A DNA stretch of 64,000 nucleotides from Bacillota bacterium (GTDB lineage Bacteria; Bacillota; Bacilli; Paenibacillales; Paenibacillaceae), in contig JAEWPC010000090.1 of NCBI GenBank assembly GCA_023460795.1, positions 62,001 through 126,000 of the forward strand. The letters are read 5' to 3'. Position numbers and translations under genes: made by a program. A model generated the notes under the pieces. That model made no database searches and was not told the origin of the DNA. It worked only from the letters and a program-made list of their open reading frames with translations. Every line of letters starts with the position of its first letter. Position 1 is the stretch's first letter. Of the stretch, positions 55,322 to 62,899 are shown piece after piece.

Positions 55322-55819
55322 TTACATGAGTTTGTCCGAATGACTGGTTTGGCTCGTCAGCGCGTTGTTCGATTCTGCCGAACTCTGTTCGGTGCCGGCA
55401 GTACGTTGAAAGGCGTTCTTAAGCTTGTCCACCCAAGTCGGCGCGGAATCGATCAGACGTTCGAGGATGTGCGTCTGGCTGTCGAGCGGCACGACTTTGA
55501 CGCCTTGCGTGCCTACGACGAGGAATGCGATCGGCGTTATCGATACGCCGCCGCCGCTGCCGCCGCCGAAAGGAAGCTGTACGGAAGCGTTATGACCTTC
55601 GTTGTTGTTGCTTTTGGCGTTGCCTTTGCCTGCTTCTTCCGTCCCTTGGAACTCGCTGCCGCCGGCCGCGAATCCGAAACCGACTTTGGAGATCGGTAAG
55701 ATTACGCTGCCATCCGGCGTCTGGACAGGTTCTCCAACTATGGTGTTAACGTCCACCATGTCCTTAATATTCTCCATTGCCGTTTGCATAAGGCCGTTAA
55801 TCGGGTGTTGCTGAGTCAT
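55322..55819 (-). CDS. gerW: Sporulation/germination protein GerW (YtfJ)
   Basis: A 165-residue member of the GerW/YtfJ family: LMQTAMENIKDMVDVNTIVG at the start, VILPISKVGFGFAAGG, a low-complexity middle, then the Gly-rich PFGGGSGGGVSITPIAFLV and a hydrophobic strand. In Bacillus ytfJ is made in the forespore and is needed for germination with some receptors. GGAGGAG precedes the ATG. It follows ytfI, its usual partner. Confidence 0.93.
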   Translation of the reverse strand: MTQQHPINGLMQTAMENIKDMVDVNTIVGEPVQTPDGSVILPISKVGFGFAAGGSEFQGTEEAGKGNAKSNNNEGHNASVQLPFGGGSGGGVSITPIAFLVVGTQGVKVVPLDSQTHILERLIDSAPTWVDKLKNAFQRTAGTEQSSAESNNALTSQTSHSDKLM

Positions 55820-55924
55820 CTAAGCTCCTCCTTTCTTGATGCGATCCCGATGATAGTCGTGCTCCTCGGTCGTCATCGTGTACCTAATTTGCCCGTAGTC
55901 GGTGGTCGTTTATGCGCTCTCCCG

Positions 55925-56608
55925 TCATACTTGCTCGGGCGGAGCCAACGTCGTGCGCCATGCCCGAAGCGCTTTCGTCAGATTCACCGTTCGCGTGCCG
56001 AGCTTTACCATGGACCATAAAGCGACGAACGCGCGAATTTGAAAATCCGCTTCCCACACGGCGGAGAACTCGGGCTCGGAGTAGTTAGGCTCGATCCGGT
56101 TCTGTGGCATCGTGGACAGCTTCAGGAACTGTCCTGCCGCGCCTGACGCGCACCCCGCGACCGCCCACAATAGCCCCGTCAACACCGCCGTCTGGGCCGC
56201 GTCCCCGGTGCCGACCCGGAAGTCGAGCCGCCATCTGGTGCATTCCACCTTTTTCATCGTCGATCGCAGCCATCTCGAAAACTTGCGCGTCGACAACTGG
56301 ATCGTCCGATAAGAGCTCCAGTAGCGCTTGAACGTTCTGACGCCGAAGATACGCTTCTTTTGCTGCTCGCCGGACGCCCCGATTCCGCCCTTGCTCTTCT
56401 CTCCGTAGATGACGTTCAATCCTCTGATCATGATGGAAGGCAAGACGAGTTGATAATGAAAAAGACCGTACAACGCCTGCACGATAACGACCAGTTGGTC
56501 CAGCTGTCCGCTGCGGGAATACCTTACGCGGATGCGAATCCGCGACGCCATCGCCAAGATCAATAGGAACGCGATCGCCAAGGCCGCGCACCAAAGCCAA
56601 AAGGCCAT
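55925..56608 (-). CDS. ytfI: DUF2953 protein YtfI
   Basis: A 227-residue protein with an N-terminal membrane segment (about residues 3-20) and a basic soluble region typical of DUF2953. The C-terminal motif IEPNYSEPEFSAVWEADFQI is the most recognisable part. The frame runs 18 codons further upstream, but the ATG at 56608 follows AGGCGGGGG and lies after the forespore promoter. It pairs with gerW (ytfJ), as in B. subtilis. Its function is unknown. Confidence 0.88.
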   Translation of the reverse strand: MAFWLWCAALAIAFLLILAMASRIRIRVRYSRSGQLDQLVVIVQALYGLFHYQLVLPSIMIRGLNVIYGEKSKGGIGASGEQQKKRIFGVRTFKRYWSSYRTIQLSTRKFSRWLRSTMKKVECTRWRLDFRVGTGDAAQTAVLTGLLWAVAGCASGAAGQFLKLSTMPQNRIEPNYSEPEFSAVWEADFQIRAFVALWSMVKLGTRTVNLTKALRAWRTTLAPPEQV

Positions 56609-56631
56609 CCCACCCCCGCCTTTCCTAGGGG

Positions 56632-56660
56632 TAGTATGACCTTTTGGCAACGCTTCATGC
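56632..56660 (-). promoter_or_regulatory. sigma-F/sigma-G promoter of ytfI-gerW
   Basis: Minus-strand GCATG (plus 56656-56660), 14-nt spacer, GGTCATACTA (plus 56632-56641). The -10 fits the sigma-F pattern GGNNANAHTR exactly and contains CATACTA, the sigma-G -10, at 17-nt spacing. Dual forespore use is plausible. Confidence 0.65.
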
Positions 56661-56671
56661 AATTGACTTGA

Positions 56672-57298
56672 TTACTCGCTCGGTTCCAATTCCCGTTCCA
56701 GGTCTTCCAGTGACAGCTGTCTGCCTTCTACACGCTCGAACAGCATCTTCGTGCGTTCTTCGAGCTCTTCGTCGCCATCCAGGTCGGAAGGCTCCGGCAA
56801 CGCCTTAATGCCCGGCAGCCCGAAATAATCGAGGAAGGCTTTGGTCGTTCCGTACAGGATAGGGCGTCCGATCGCGTCGGCTCTCCCCTTCTCCTCGATC
56901 AAGTCTTTGGCTACAAGCGTATGTATGGCTCGGTCGGCTTTGACGCCGCGGATTTCCTCGATCTCGATACGCGTAATCGGCTGACGGTAGGCGATAATCG
57001 ACAGCGTCTCCAGCGCGGCGTTGGACAATGCGGAACGCGCCGGCGAGAACGCCAGCTTCTCGAAGTAGACGGCGTGCTCGGGGACGGTCGTCAGCCTGAA
57101 GCCTCCGGCGACTTCCGCGACGCGCAGGCCTCTGCCCTTCTTCGTGTAATCCTTCTGCAGATCCCGAAGCACGTTAAGCACGACGTCCGCATCCACCTCG
57201 ACGACCTCGGCGATCGTCTTGGCGCTGATGCCTTCTTCTCCCGAAACGAAAAGTATGCCCTCAATTACCGATTTCAATGTCGAATAATCCATGCTCAT
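56672..57298 (-). CDS. scpB: Segregation and condensation protein B
   Basis: A 208-residue winged-helix subunit of the SMC-ScpAB condensin: IEGILFVSGEEGISAKTIAEV at the start, LSIIAYRQPITRIEIEEIRGV (about 98) and GRPILYGTTKAFLDYFGL (about 143). An acidic tail ends it. Its start lies inside the scpA 3-prime end, so the two are coupled. A second ATG two codons in could be used. Confidence 0.96.
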   Translation of the reverse strand: MSMDYSTLKSVIEGILFVSGEEGISAKTIAEVVEVDADVVLNVLRDLQKDYTKKGRGLRVAEVAGGFRLTTVPEHAVYFEKLAFSPARSALSNAALETLSIIAYRQPITRIEIEEIRGVKADRAIHTLVAKDLIEEKGRADAIGRPILYGTTKAFLDYFGLPGIKALPEPSDLDGDEELEERTKMLFERVEGRQLSLEDLERELEPSE

Positions 57299-58058
57299 CC
57301 TCGCTCCCCGTCCAAGTCAAGACGATATCGTCGAACAGCGCGTTCTGGTGGCAAGACACCCATCTTCGCTTCATCAGCTCCAGGATCGCCAAGAACGTCA
57401 CGACGATCGCGTCGCGGTCGTAAGCTTCTCCTACTAGCTTGGAGAATAGGATTTTGCCTTCGCCTTCGCTGGCGCTTCTCTTCAGCGTCTCTACGATATC
57501 TATAATCCGGTCTTTGACCGACACTTCGTCTTTGCGGATCGCGGTAACCCGATGCCTGCCTTCCATGCGGCGAATCGCCTTGCGGAAAGCGCGCACCAGA
57601 TCGTCGACATGAAGCCCTTCGACCGGATTGGCGGGCACGACGTTCAAGAACGGAGTCAGATCCGCGGGCTCCCGCGTATACACTTGGCTCCGGTCCCACT
57701 CCTTCTCGCGGAGCTGGACCGCGACCGATTTGTATTTGCGATATTCGATCAGCTTGCGGATCAGTTCCTCGCGTGGATCCAGTCCCTCGTCTTCCTCGTC
57801 GATGTACCATGGCTCTTCCGTAACCGGCGGTTTAGGAAGAAGCTGCCGGCTCTTCATCGACAGCAGCGTCGCCGCCATGACGAGAAATTCGCTCGTTATG
57901 TCGAGCTCGAGCTCCTGCATCGCGCCAAGATACGACATATACTGATCCGTTATTTCGTTGATCTTGATATCCTCGATGGCGATTTCCGCTTTGTCGATAA
58001 GATGAAGCAATAAGTCCAGCGGTCCCTCGAACGTCTCCAGCTTATATAACACGGCCAC
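57261..58058 (-). CDS. scpA: Segregation and condensation protein A
   Basis: A 265-residue kleisin: LETFEGPLDLLLHLIDKAEI at the N-terminus binds SMC, and MKRRWVSCHQNALFDDIVLT at the C-terminus is the other SMC contact. The middle is acidic. The start is GTG (58058, with another GTG two codons in); AAGGGTGA is upstream. The overlap with scpB is 38 bp. It follows ribH across a hairpin-containing gap, as in the B. subtilis rib-scp order. Confidence 0.95.
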   Translation of the reverse strand: MAVLYKLETFEGPLDLLLHLIDKAEIAIEDIKINEITDQYMSYLGAMQELELDITSEFLVMAATLLSMKSRQLLPKPPVTEEPWYIDEEDEGLDPREELIRKLIEYRKYKSVAVQLREKEWDRSQVYTREPADLTPFLNVVPANPVEGLHVDDLVRAFRKAIRRMEGRHRVTAIRKDEVSVKDRIIDIVETLKRSASEGEGKILFSKLVGEAYDRDAIVVTFLAILELMKRRWVSCHQNALFDDIVLTWTGSEDEHGLFDIEIGN

Positions 58059-58079
58059 GCCGATCGTTCACCCTTCCCT

Positions 58080-58100
58080 CGGCGCGCCTGACGCGCGCCG
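58080..58100 (-). other. GC-rich hairpin between ribH and scpA
   Basis: CGGCGCGC and GCGCGCCG, 8 bp around a 5-nt loop, without a T run. It may partly separate the rib and scp transcripts or stabilise the mRNA; neither can be told from sequence. Confidence 0.5.
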
Positions 58101-58138
58101 TGTCTAACTGAGTTGCCCGTTGAATCCGAACGAGCCGA

Positions 58139-58609
58139 TTAACCTTGGATCGCGCGAGTCAAATTCGCCATCTCGATCGCCGTCGACGCCGCTTCCCAGC
58201 CTTTGTTGCCGGCTTTCGTGCCCGCCCGCTCGACCGCTTGCTCGATGCTGTCCGTCGTAAGCACGCCGAAAATCGTAGGAACGCCCGTTTTCAGAGAAAT
58301 CGCGGATACGCCCTTGGCAACCTCGTTGCACACGTAGTCGAAGTGCGGCGTCGAACCGCGGATGACCGCGCCGAGCGTAATGACCGCGTCGTATTTGCCG
58401 CTCTCGGCGAGCTTCTGGGCGATCAGAGGAATTTCGAACGCGCCCGGAACCCAAGCGACCTCGATCTCGTTCTCTTCCGCGCCATGGCGCTTAAGCGCGT
58501 CGAGAGCGCCTCCGAGCAGCTTGGACGTAATGAATTCGTTGAACCGTCCGACGACGATTCCGTATTTCAACCCTTTGGATATTAAATGACCTTCGTATAC
58601 GACTGACAT
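58139..58609 (-). CDS. ribH: 6,7-dimethyl-8-ribityllumazine synthase
   Basis: A 156-residue enzyme that condenses the pyrimidine and the C4 phosphate: VVGRFNEFITSKLLGGALDAL at the start, WVPGAFEIPL, GAVIRGSTPHFDYVCNEVAKG with the catalytic histidine, and GVLTTDSIEQAVERAGTKAG. It is the last gene of the rib operon. AGGAT precedes the ATG. Confidence 0.97.
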   Translation of the reverse strand: MSVVYEGHLISKGLKYGIVVGRFNEFITSKLLGGALDALKRHGAEENEIEVAWVPGAFEIPLIAQKLAESGKYDAVITLGAVIRGSTPHFDYVCNEVAKGVSAISLKTGVPTIFGVLTTDSIEQAVERAGTKAGNKGWEAASTAIEMANLTRAIQG

Positions 58610-58684
58610 GTTATGACATCCTTTCGGGCGGTTCGATGACCGCGCGTTATTAGTATGTTGTATCGGCTTTCGCGGGAGTTTCGA

Positions 58685-59923
58685 TTAACGATTCGCTTCC
58701 GCGTCGTCCTCGAACTTCAGCATGTGGCCGAGCTTCGCTTTCTTCGTGTGCAAGTAACCCGTGTTGTCTTCGTTCTCTTGCATTTGCAGCGGAACGCGCT
58801 CGACGACGTTCAACCCGTAGCCTTCGAGGCCCTTGATCTTGCGCGGGTTGTTCGTCAGAAGCCGGATTTGACGAACGCCGATATCTTTCAGGATTTGCGC
58901 TCCGATGCCGTAATCCCGCAGGTCGGGGGCAAAGCCTAGCTTAAGATTCGCGTCAACCGTATCCAATCCCTGCTCTTGCAGATGATAGGCTTTGAGCTTA
59001 TTGATCAGCCCGATACCCCGGCCTTCCTGCCGCATGTATAGCAGGACGCCGTTGCCCTCCTCTTCGATCTGGCGAAGCGCGGCCTCCAACTGAGGACCGC
59101 AATCGCAGCGATGAGAATGGAAGACGTCCCCCGTCAAGCATTCGGAGTGAACGCGGACGAGTACCGGCTGGGAACCGTCGATCGTCCCTTTGACGAACGC
59201 CACGTGTTCTTTGGCGTCGACTTCGTTCGAGTAGGCGATCGCCCGGAACTCGCCGAAATCGGTCGGCATGCGGACCTCGACTTCGCGCTTGACGAGCTTC
59301 TCCTTCTCGTTGCGGTAACGGATCAAATCTTTGATCGTGATCAGCTTGAGCTGATGCTGCTCGGCGAATCGAATAAGGTCCGGCAGTCTGGCCATCGTGC
59401 CGTCTTCCTTGATCACTTCGCAGATAACCGCCGAAGGCTCGGAGCCGCACATTCTCGCCAAGTCGACCGCGGCCTCGGTATGGCCCGCTCTTCTCAGCAC
59501 GCCGCCTTTCTTCGCGATCAGCGGAAAAATATGTCCCGGACGGCGGAAATCGTGCGCCTTCGCGTTCGGGTCGATTAACGCTTTGACCGTCGCCGCGCGC
59601 TCGTGCGCCGAGATGCCCGTCGACGTAGATACGTGGTCTACGGAAACCGTAAACGCGGTACCGTGATAATCCGTATTGTGACTGACCATCGGCGGCAGGT
59701 CAAGCGCCTCCGCTCTCTCCGGCGTAATCGGGACACAGACGAGCCCGCGTGCTTCCGTAATCATGAAATTAATGATCTCGGGGGTGACTTTGTCTGTGAG
59801 AGCAATCAGGTCCCCTTCGTTCTCCCGGTCCTCGTCGTCTACCACGATGATCGCTTTGCCTCGCATGAGATCGTAAATCGCTTCTTCTATCGGATCGAAC
59901 GGTCTTTGTTCGTTATCCTTCAT
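58685..59923 (-). CDS. ribBA: Bifunctional DHBP synthase / GTP cyclohydrolase II
   Basis: A 412-residue fusion. The N-terminal half (about 1-205) has DDEDRENEGDLI, the THNTDYHGTAF-type site and TGISAHERAATVK of DHBP synthase. The C-terminal half has VRVHSECLTGDVFHSHRCDCG (zinc cysteines) and MRQEGRGIGLINKLKAY of GTP cyclohydrolase II. Together they start both branches of riboflavin synthesis. The fusion is the usual Bacillus form (ribA there). GAGGAGG precedes the ATG. Confidence 0.97.
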   Translation of the reverse strand: MKDNEQRPFDPIEEAIYDLMRGKAIIVVDDEDRENEGDLIALTDKVTPEIINFMITEARGLVCVPITPERAEALDLPPMVSHNTDYHGTAFTVSVDHVSTSTGISAHERAATVKALIDPNAKAHDFRRPGHIFPLIAKKGGVLRRAGHTEAAVDLARMCGSEPSAVICEVIKEDGTMARLPDLIRFAEQHQLKLITIKDLIRYRNEKEKLVKREVEVRMPTDFGEFRAIAYSNEVDAKEHVAFVKGTIDGSQPVLVRVHSECLTGDVFHSHRCDCGPQLEAALRQIEEEGNGVLLYMRQEGRGIGLINKLKAYHLQEQGLDTVDANLKLGFAPDLRDYGIGAQILKDIGVRQIRLLTNNPRKIKGLEGYGLNVVERVPLQMQENEDNTGYLHTKKAKLGHMLKFEDDAEANR

Positions 59924-59951
59924 CGCTTCTGCCTCCTCGATACCATTGAAT

Positions 59952-59978
59952 CTTCGTCGGGCTCGAACTCACTCACCC
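59952..59978 (-). repeat. Intercistronic repeat, copy B (ribE-ribBA gap)
   Basis: On the minus strand GGGTGAGTGAG followed by TTCGAGCCCGACGAAG. It lies between the ribE stop and the ribBA ribosome site. Confidence 0.75.
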
Positions 59979-59981
59979 ATC

Positions 59982-60656
59982 TTACATGTATCCGTTGTCT
60001 CTCAGTATCGCTTCCGTCAGTCCGCCGGACTTGCTCGCGGACAGCGCCGAGCGTTCTTCCGGCGCGTGCAGCAGGTGATCGATATATTTGCCCAGAATAT
60101 CGCATTCGATATTGATCGTATCTCCGGCATGCTTGTGCTGGAGCACCGTCTCCTTCAGCGTGTGAGGAATGATCGAGACGGTGAACGTTCCCGCTTCCCG
60201 GAAGGCGTCGACGACGGTTAGACTGATGCCGTCAAGCGTGACCGAACCTTGCGGGATCACGTGGCGCATCGTTCTCCGCTCGTGCGGCTCGATCGTGAAT
60301 ACGACGGCGTTGGCTTCGGCTCGGCGATCCCGAATGACGCCCGTACCGTCCACGTGTCCTTGCACGATATGTCCGCCGAACCTTGCGCCGGCCATCATCG
60401 CCCGTTCGAGATTCAGCGGGCTTCCGATCTGGAGCGACGCAAGGTTCGTATGGCGGTACGTCTCGGGCATAACGTCAACGGCGAACGACCGCGCGTCGTA
60501 TTTCACGACGGTCAAGCATACGCCGTTCACCGCGATGCTGTCGCCGAGCTTCACGTCCTCGAGTACTTTGACGGCGTTGATCGACAGGATCATCGCCTCT
60601 CCGCGCCGTTCGACCGAACGGAGCGAACCGATTTCTTCTATAAGTCCCGTAAACAT
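59982..60656 (-). CDS. ribE: Riboflavin synthase alpha chain
   Basis: A 224-residue enzyme built of two lumazine-binding repeats (about 1-95 and 97-195). It begins MFTGLIEEIGSLRS; GDSIAVNGVCLTVV and GSVTLDGISLTVVDAF are the equivalent motifs of each half, and HIVQGHVDGTG links them. It converts two lumazines into riboflavin. GGAGG precedes the ATG. It lies between ribD and ribBA. Confidence 0.97.
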   Translation of the reverse strand: MFTGLIEEIGSLRSVERRGEAMILSINAVKVLEDVKLGDSIAVNGVCLTVVKYDARSFAVDVMPETYRHTNLASLQIGSPLNLERAMMAGARFGGHIVQGHVDGTGVIRDRRAEANAVVFTIEPHERRTMRHVIPQGSVTLDGISLTVVDAFREAGTFTVSIIPHTLKETVLQHKHAGDTINIECDILGKYIDHLLHAPEERSALSASKSGGLTEAILRDNGYM

Positions 60657-60682
60657 GATGAACCTCCTCGATAAAGCTGACC

Positions 60683-60712
60683 CTTCGTCGGGCTCGAACT
60701 AACTCACCCTTG
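60683..60712 (-). repeat. Intercistronic repeat, copy C (ribD end)
   Basis: On the minus strand CAAGGGTGAGTTAG followed by TTCGAGCCCGACGAAG. It overlaps the last codons of ribD, whose TGA stop is the one in GGGTGA. Confidence 0.75.
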
Positions 60713-61801
60713 AACCGGGTAACCGGTCACGCACCAATCGTCGCCGTAAGTCTCCAGCTTAACGCCCTGCAGACGATAAGCGGCGGACATCGCTTCGGGA
60801 CCTCGGAATGCGAAGCCCGATGGCGAGCCTTCTCCCCCGACGATGATCGGCGCATAGAACAGCATCAGCTTGTCGATCAGCCCCGCTTGCAGCATGGCGC
60901 CGTTCAGCACGCCGCCGCCTTCGAGTAGAATCGAGCTGATGCCACGCCCCCCGAGCTTACTCATCGCGTCCGCAAGATCGACTCGCGGTCCGGCGCCGCA
61001 GCGCAACACTTCGGCGCCAAGCCGCTTGAGCCTCTCTTCCTTACCGGCATCGGCGGCATCCGTCGTCAGTACGATCGTCGGCGCCTCGGCGTTCAGCACG
61101 CGGGCGTTATCCGGCAGCCTAAGCTGCGAATCGACGACGATGCGGACGGGATGCAGGCCCGGTACGCTAAGCCTTGTCGTGAGCTCCGGATCGTCCGCCA
61201 GCACCGTCTCCGCGCCGACCATAATGGCCGCATGGCGATGCCTGAGCGTGTGCACGGCTTCTCTAGCGTCCGGTCCCGTAATCCACTTGCTATGCCCAGT
61301 ATGCGTAGCGATGCGTCCGTCAAGCGTTAATGCCGTCTTCAAAGTGACGAACGGCCTTTGGTTCACGATGAAGTGATTAAACACTTCGTTAAGCGTCGCT
61401 GCTTGCTCTCCCAGCAGGCCGACCTCGACGGCGATTCCGTGCTCGCGAAGTCTCTCGATGCCTCTTCCCGCGACAAGCGGATTCGGGTCTGTCGTGGCGA
61501 CGACGACCCTCGCCACCTGCTCCTTAATCAACCGATCGCAGCAAGGCGGCGTCGCCCCGTGGTGGCTGCACGGTTCGAGCGTTACGTATGCGGTAGCTCC
61601 AGCCGCCTGGTCGCCCGCCATGTTCAAGGCATGGACTTCGGCGTGCGCTTCCCCGCGTTTCAGATGCGCGCCCATTCCGACGATGCGTCCGTCTTTGACG
61701 ACGACGCAACCGACGACCGGATTGATTCCCGTCTGACCGGTCGCCCCTTCGGCGAGCTGAAGGGCAAGTCTCATGTAATATTCGTCGTTCAGTACGTTCA
61801 A
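60704..61801 (-). CDS. ribD: Bifunctional pyrimidine deaminase/reductase RibD
   Basis: A 365-residue fusion. The deaminase half has the zinc site HAEVHALNMAG and PCSHHGATPPCCDRLI (about 50-90). The reductase half starts near 150 with VTLKTALTLDGRIATHTGHS and includes ILLEGGGVLNGAML. The start is TTG with GGAGAG upstream. It is the first gene of ribD-ribE-ribBA-ribH, behind the FMN riboswitch terminator. Confidence 0.96.
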   Translation of the reverse strand: MNVLNDEYYMRLALQLAEGATGQTGINPVVGCVVVKDGRIVGMGAHLKRGEAHAEVHALNMAGDQAAGATAYVTLEPCSHHGATPPCCDRLIKEQVARVVVATTDPNPLVAGRGIERLREHGIAVEVGLLGEQAATLNEVFNHFIVNQRPFVTLKTALTLDGRIATHTGHSKWITGPDAREAVHTLRHRHAAIMVGAETVLADDPELTTRLSVPGLHPVRIVVDSQLRLPDNARVLNAEAPTIVLTTDAADAGKEERLKRLGAEVLRCGAGPRVDLADAMSKLGGRGISSILLEGGGVLNGAMLQAGLIDKLMLFYAPIIVGGEGSPSGFAFRGPEAMSAAYRLQGVKLETYGDDWCVTGYPVQG

Positions 61802-61839
61802 TGGACACTCTCCTCTCCTTCGCCGTTGTCAAAGTGAAG

Positions 61840-61873
61840 CAAAAAAACCCCAAGGGATTACTCCCCGGGGGTT
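61840..61873 (-). terminator. Riboswitch-controlled terminator before ribD
   Basis: Minus-strand AACCCC(C)GGG ... CCC(TT)GGGGTT, then a run of seven T, ending about 40 nt before the ribD start. It is the natural off-switch of the FMN riboswitch, although about 220 nt separate it from the aptamer. Confidence 0.85.
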
Positions 61874-62092
61874 GTAGAGGCACAGCGATAGAAGACCCTT
61901 TGAAAGTGCCCGTTGGCACGAACGAATAGACGTCAGCTGGCGGCCGCGCCCGGCGACGAACGTCGGCGAGACTTGTACCGCTCAACCAACGAACGCAGGT
62001 ATGTGAAATAATGAACAATCTACAACAACGATTGCCGAACTTCCTGCGTCGTTCGATACTCAGCTTGGGCACGGTTAGGCCGCGCTGCGCTT

Positions 62093-62285
62093 CCTTCTCC
62101 CATCCAGACTGTAACTGTCGGTCCCGGAATTGCACCGGGTCCACCGCATCGCCACTCCGCCGGTAGGCCGGTAAGAGCGATGACGGGTCACGGACTGACG
62201 GCTCGCGCGGTCTGAGCTTCCCGTAAGAAGCATCTTGCGCGGCCGATCACCGCCGGTGGGGAATTTCGCCCCGCCCCGAAGGTAA
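62093..62285 (-). promoter_or_regulatory. FMN riboswitch (RFN element)
   Basis: The minus strand has all the conserved RFN blocks in order: CTTCGGGGCGGGGC, GAAATTCCCCACCGGCGGT, a variable arm with GCGAGCC and GTCAGTCCGTGA, then GTGCAATTCCGGGACCGACAGT and AGTCTGGATGGGAGAAGG. The first and last blocks pair to close the structure. In Bacillus this element ends rib transcription when FMN is high. It lies upstream of ribD. Confidence 0.95.
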
Positions 62286-62302
62286 GCAACTGATTGAGTG
62301 AA

Positions 62303-62331
62303 AGTGTACCATCCCGCCTTATAAATTGCAA
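62303..62331 (-). promoter_or_regulatory. sigma-A promoter of the rib operon
   Basis: Minus-strand TTGCAA (plus 62326-62331), 17-nt spacer, TACACT (plus 62303-62308) with TG one base before it. Transcription would begin about 10 nt before the riboswitch. Confidence 0.78.
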
Positions 62332-62370
62332 TATATTGCACTCCGACGGAGGAAGGACGAACATAAACAA

Positions 62371-62392
62371 TAAACCTCCTCCTTCGGGAGAA
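62371..62392 (-). terminator. Possible terminator of ppiB
   Basis: Minus-strand TTCTCC-CGAA-GGAGGA then GGTTTATTGTTT; a short 6-bp stem with a weak T-rich tail. Confidence 0.5.
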
Positions 62393-62432
62393 GATCCCGG
62401 AAGTAAGAGGTTCTGCAGCTCCGCGAAGCCGA

Positions 62433-62864
62433 TTATACGTCGCGGACTTGGATCGATTGAATCTTGTCTTGCCCTTTGAACGCATCGACATGCTCCATAC
62501 CGGATTTGACCTTCCCGAATACGGTGTGCACGCCGTCCAGATGCGGTTGAGGCTTGTAGCAAATATAGAATTGGCTGCCGCCCGTGTTCGGGCCGCGATG
62601 CGCCATCGCCAGGCTGCCGCGCTCATGCTTGTTCTTGTTATGCTCGCAAGGGATCGTGTAACCCGGTCCGCCCGTTCCCGTGCCGTGCGGGCAGCCGCCC
62701 TGCGCGACGAAACCCGGAATGACGCGATGGAACACGCCGTCGTTGTAGAATCCTTCGTTCGCCAGCTTCTCGAAGTTGGCTACCGTATTCGGAGCGTCCT
62801 GATCGAACATCTCGAGTACGATTTCTTTGCCGTCAGGCAACGTAATGACTGCTTCCTTGGCCAA
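62433..62864 (-). CDS. ppiB: Peptidyl-prolyl cis-trans isomerase (cyclophilin)
   Basis: A 143-residue cyclophilin: NDGVFHRVIPGFVAQGGCP contains the catalytic arginine region, and GSLAMAHRGPNTGGSQFYIC and LDGVHTVFGKV are the other core segments. No signal peptide, so cytoplasmic. The start is TTG with AAGGAG 8 nt upstream. It lies 35 bp after lysA, the same pair as in B. subtilis. Confidence 0.96.
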   Translation of the reverse strand: MAKEAVITLPDGKEIVLEMFDQDAPNTVANFEKLANEGFYNDGVFHRVIPGFVAQGGCPHGTGTGGPGYTIPCEHNKNKHERGSLAMAHRGPNTGGSQFYICYKPQPHLDGVHTVFGKVKSGMEHVDAFKGQDKIQSIQVRDV

Positions 62865-62899
62865 TGTGAACTCTCCTTCGCATCCGCGGCTTCGATCGA

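Noticed and set aside
61524..62144. Minus-strand open frame crossing the riboswitch terminator into ribD
   Set aside because: It runs out of frame with ribD, ignores the RFN element and terminator, and its product has no domain.
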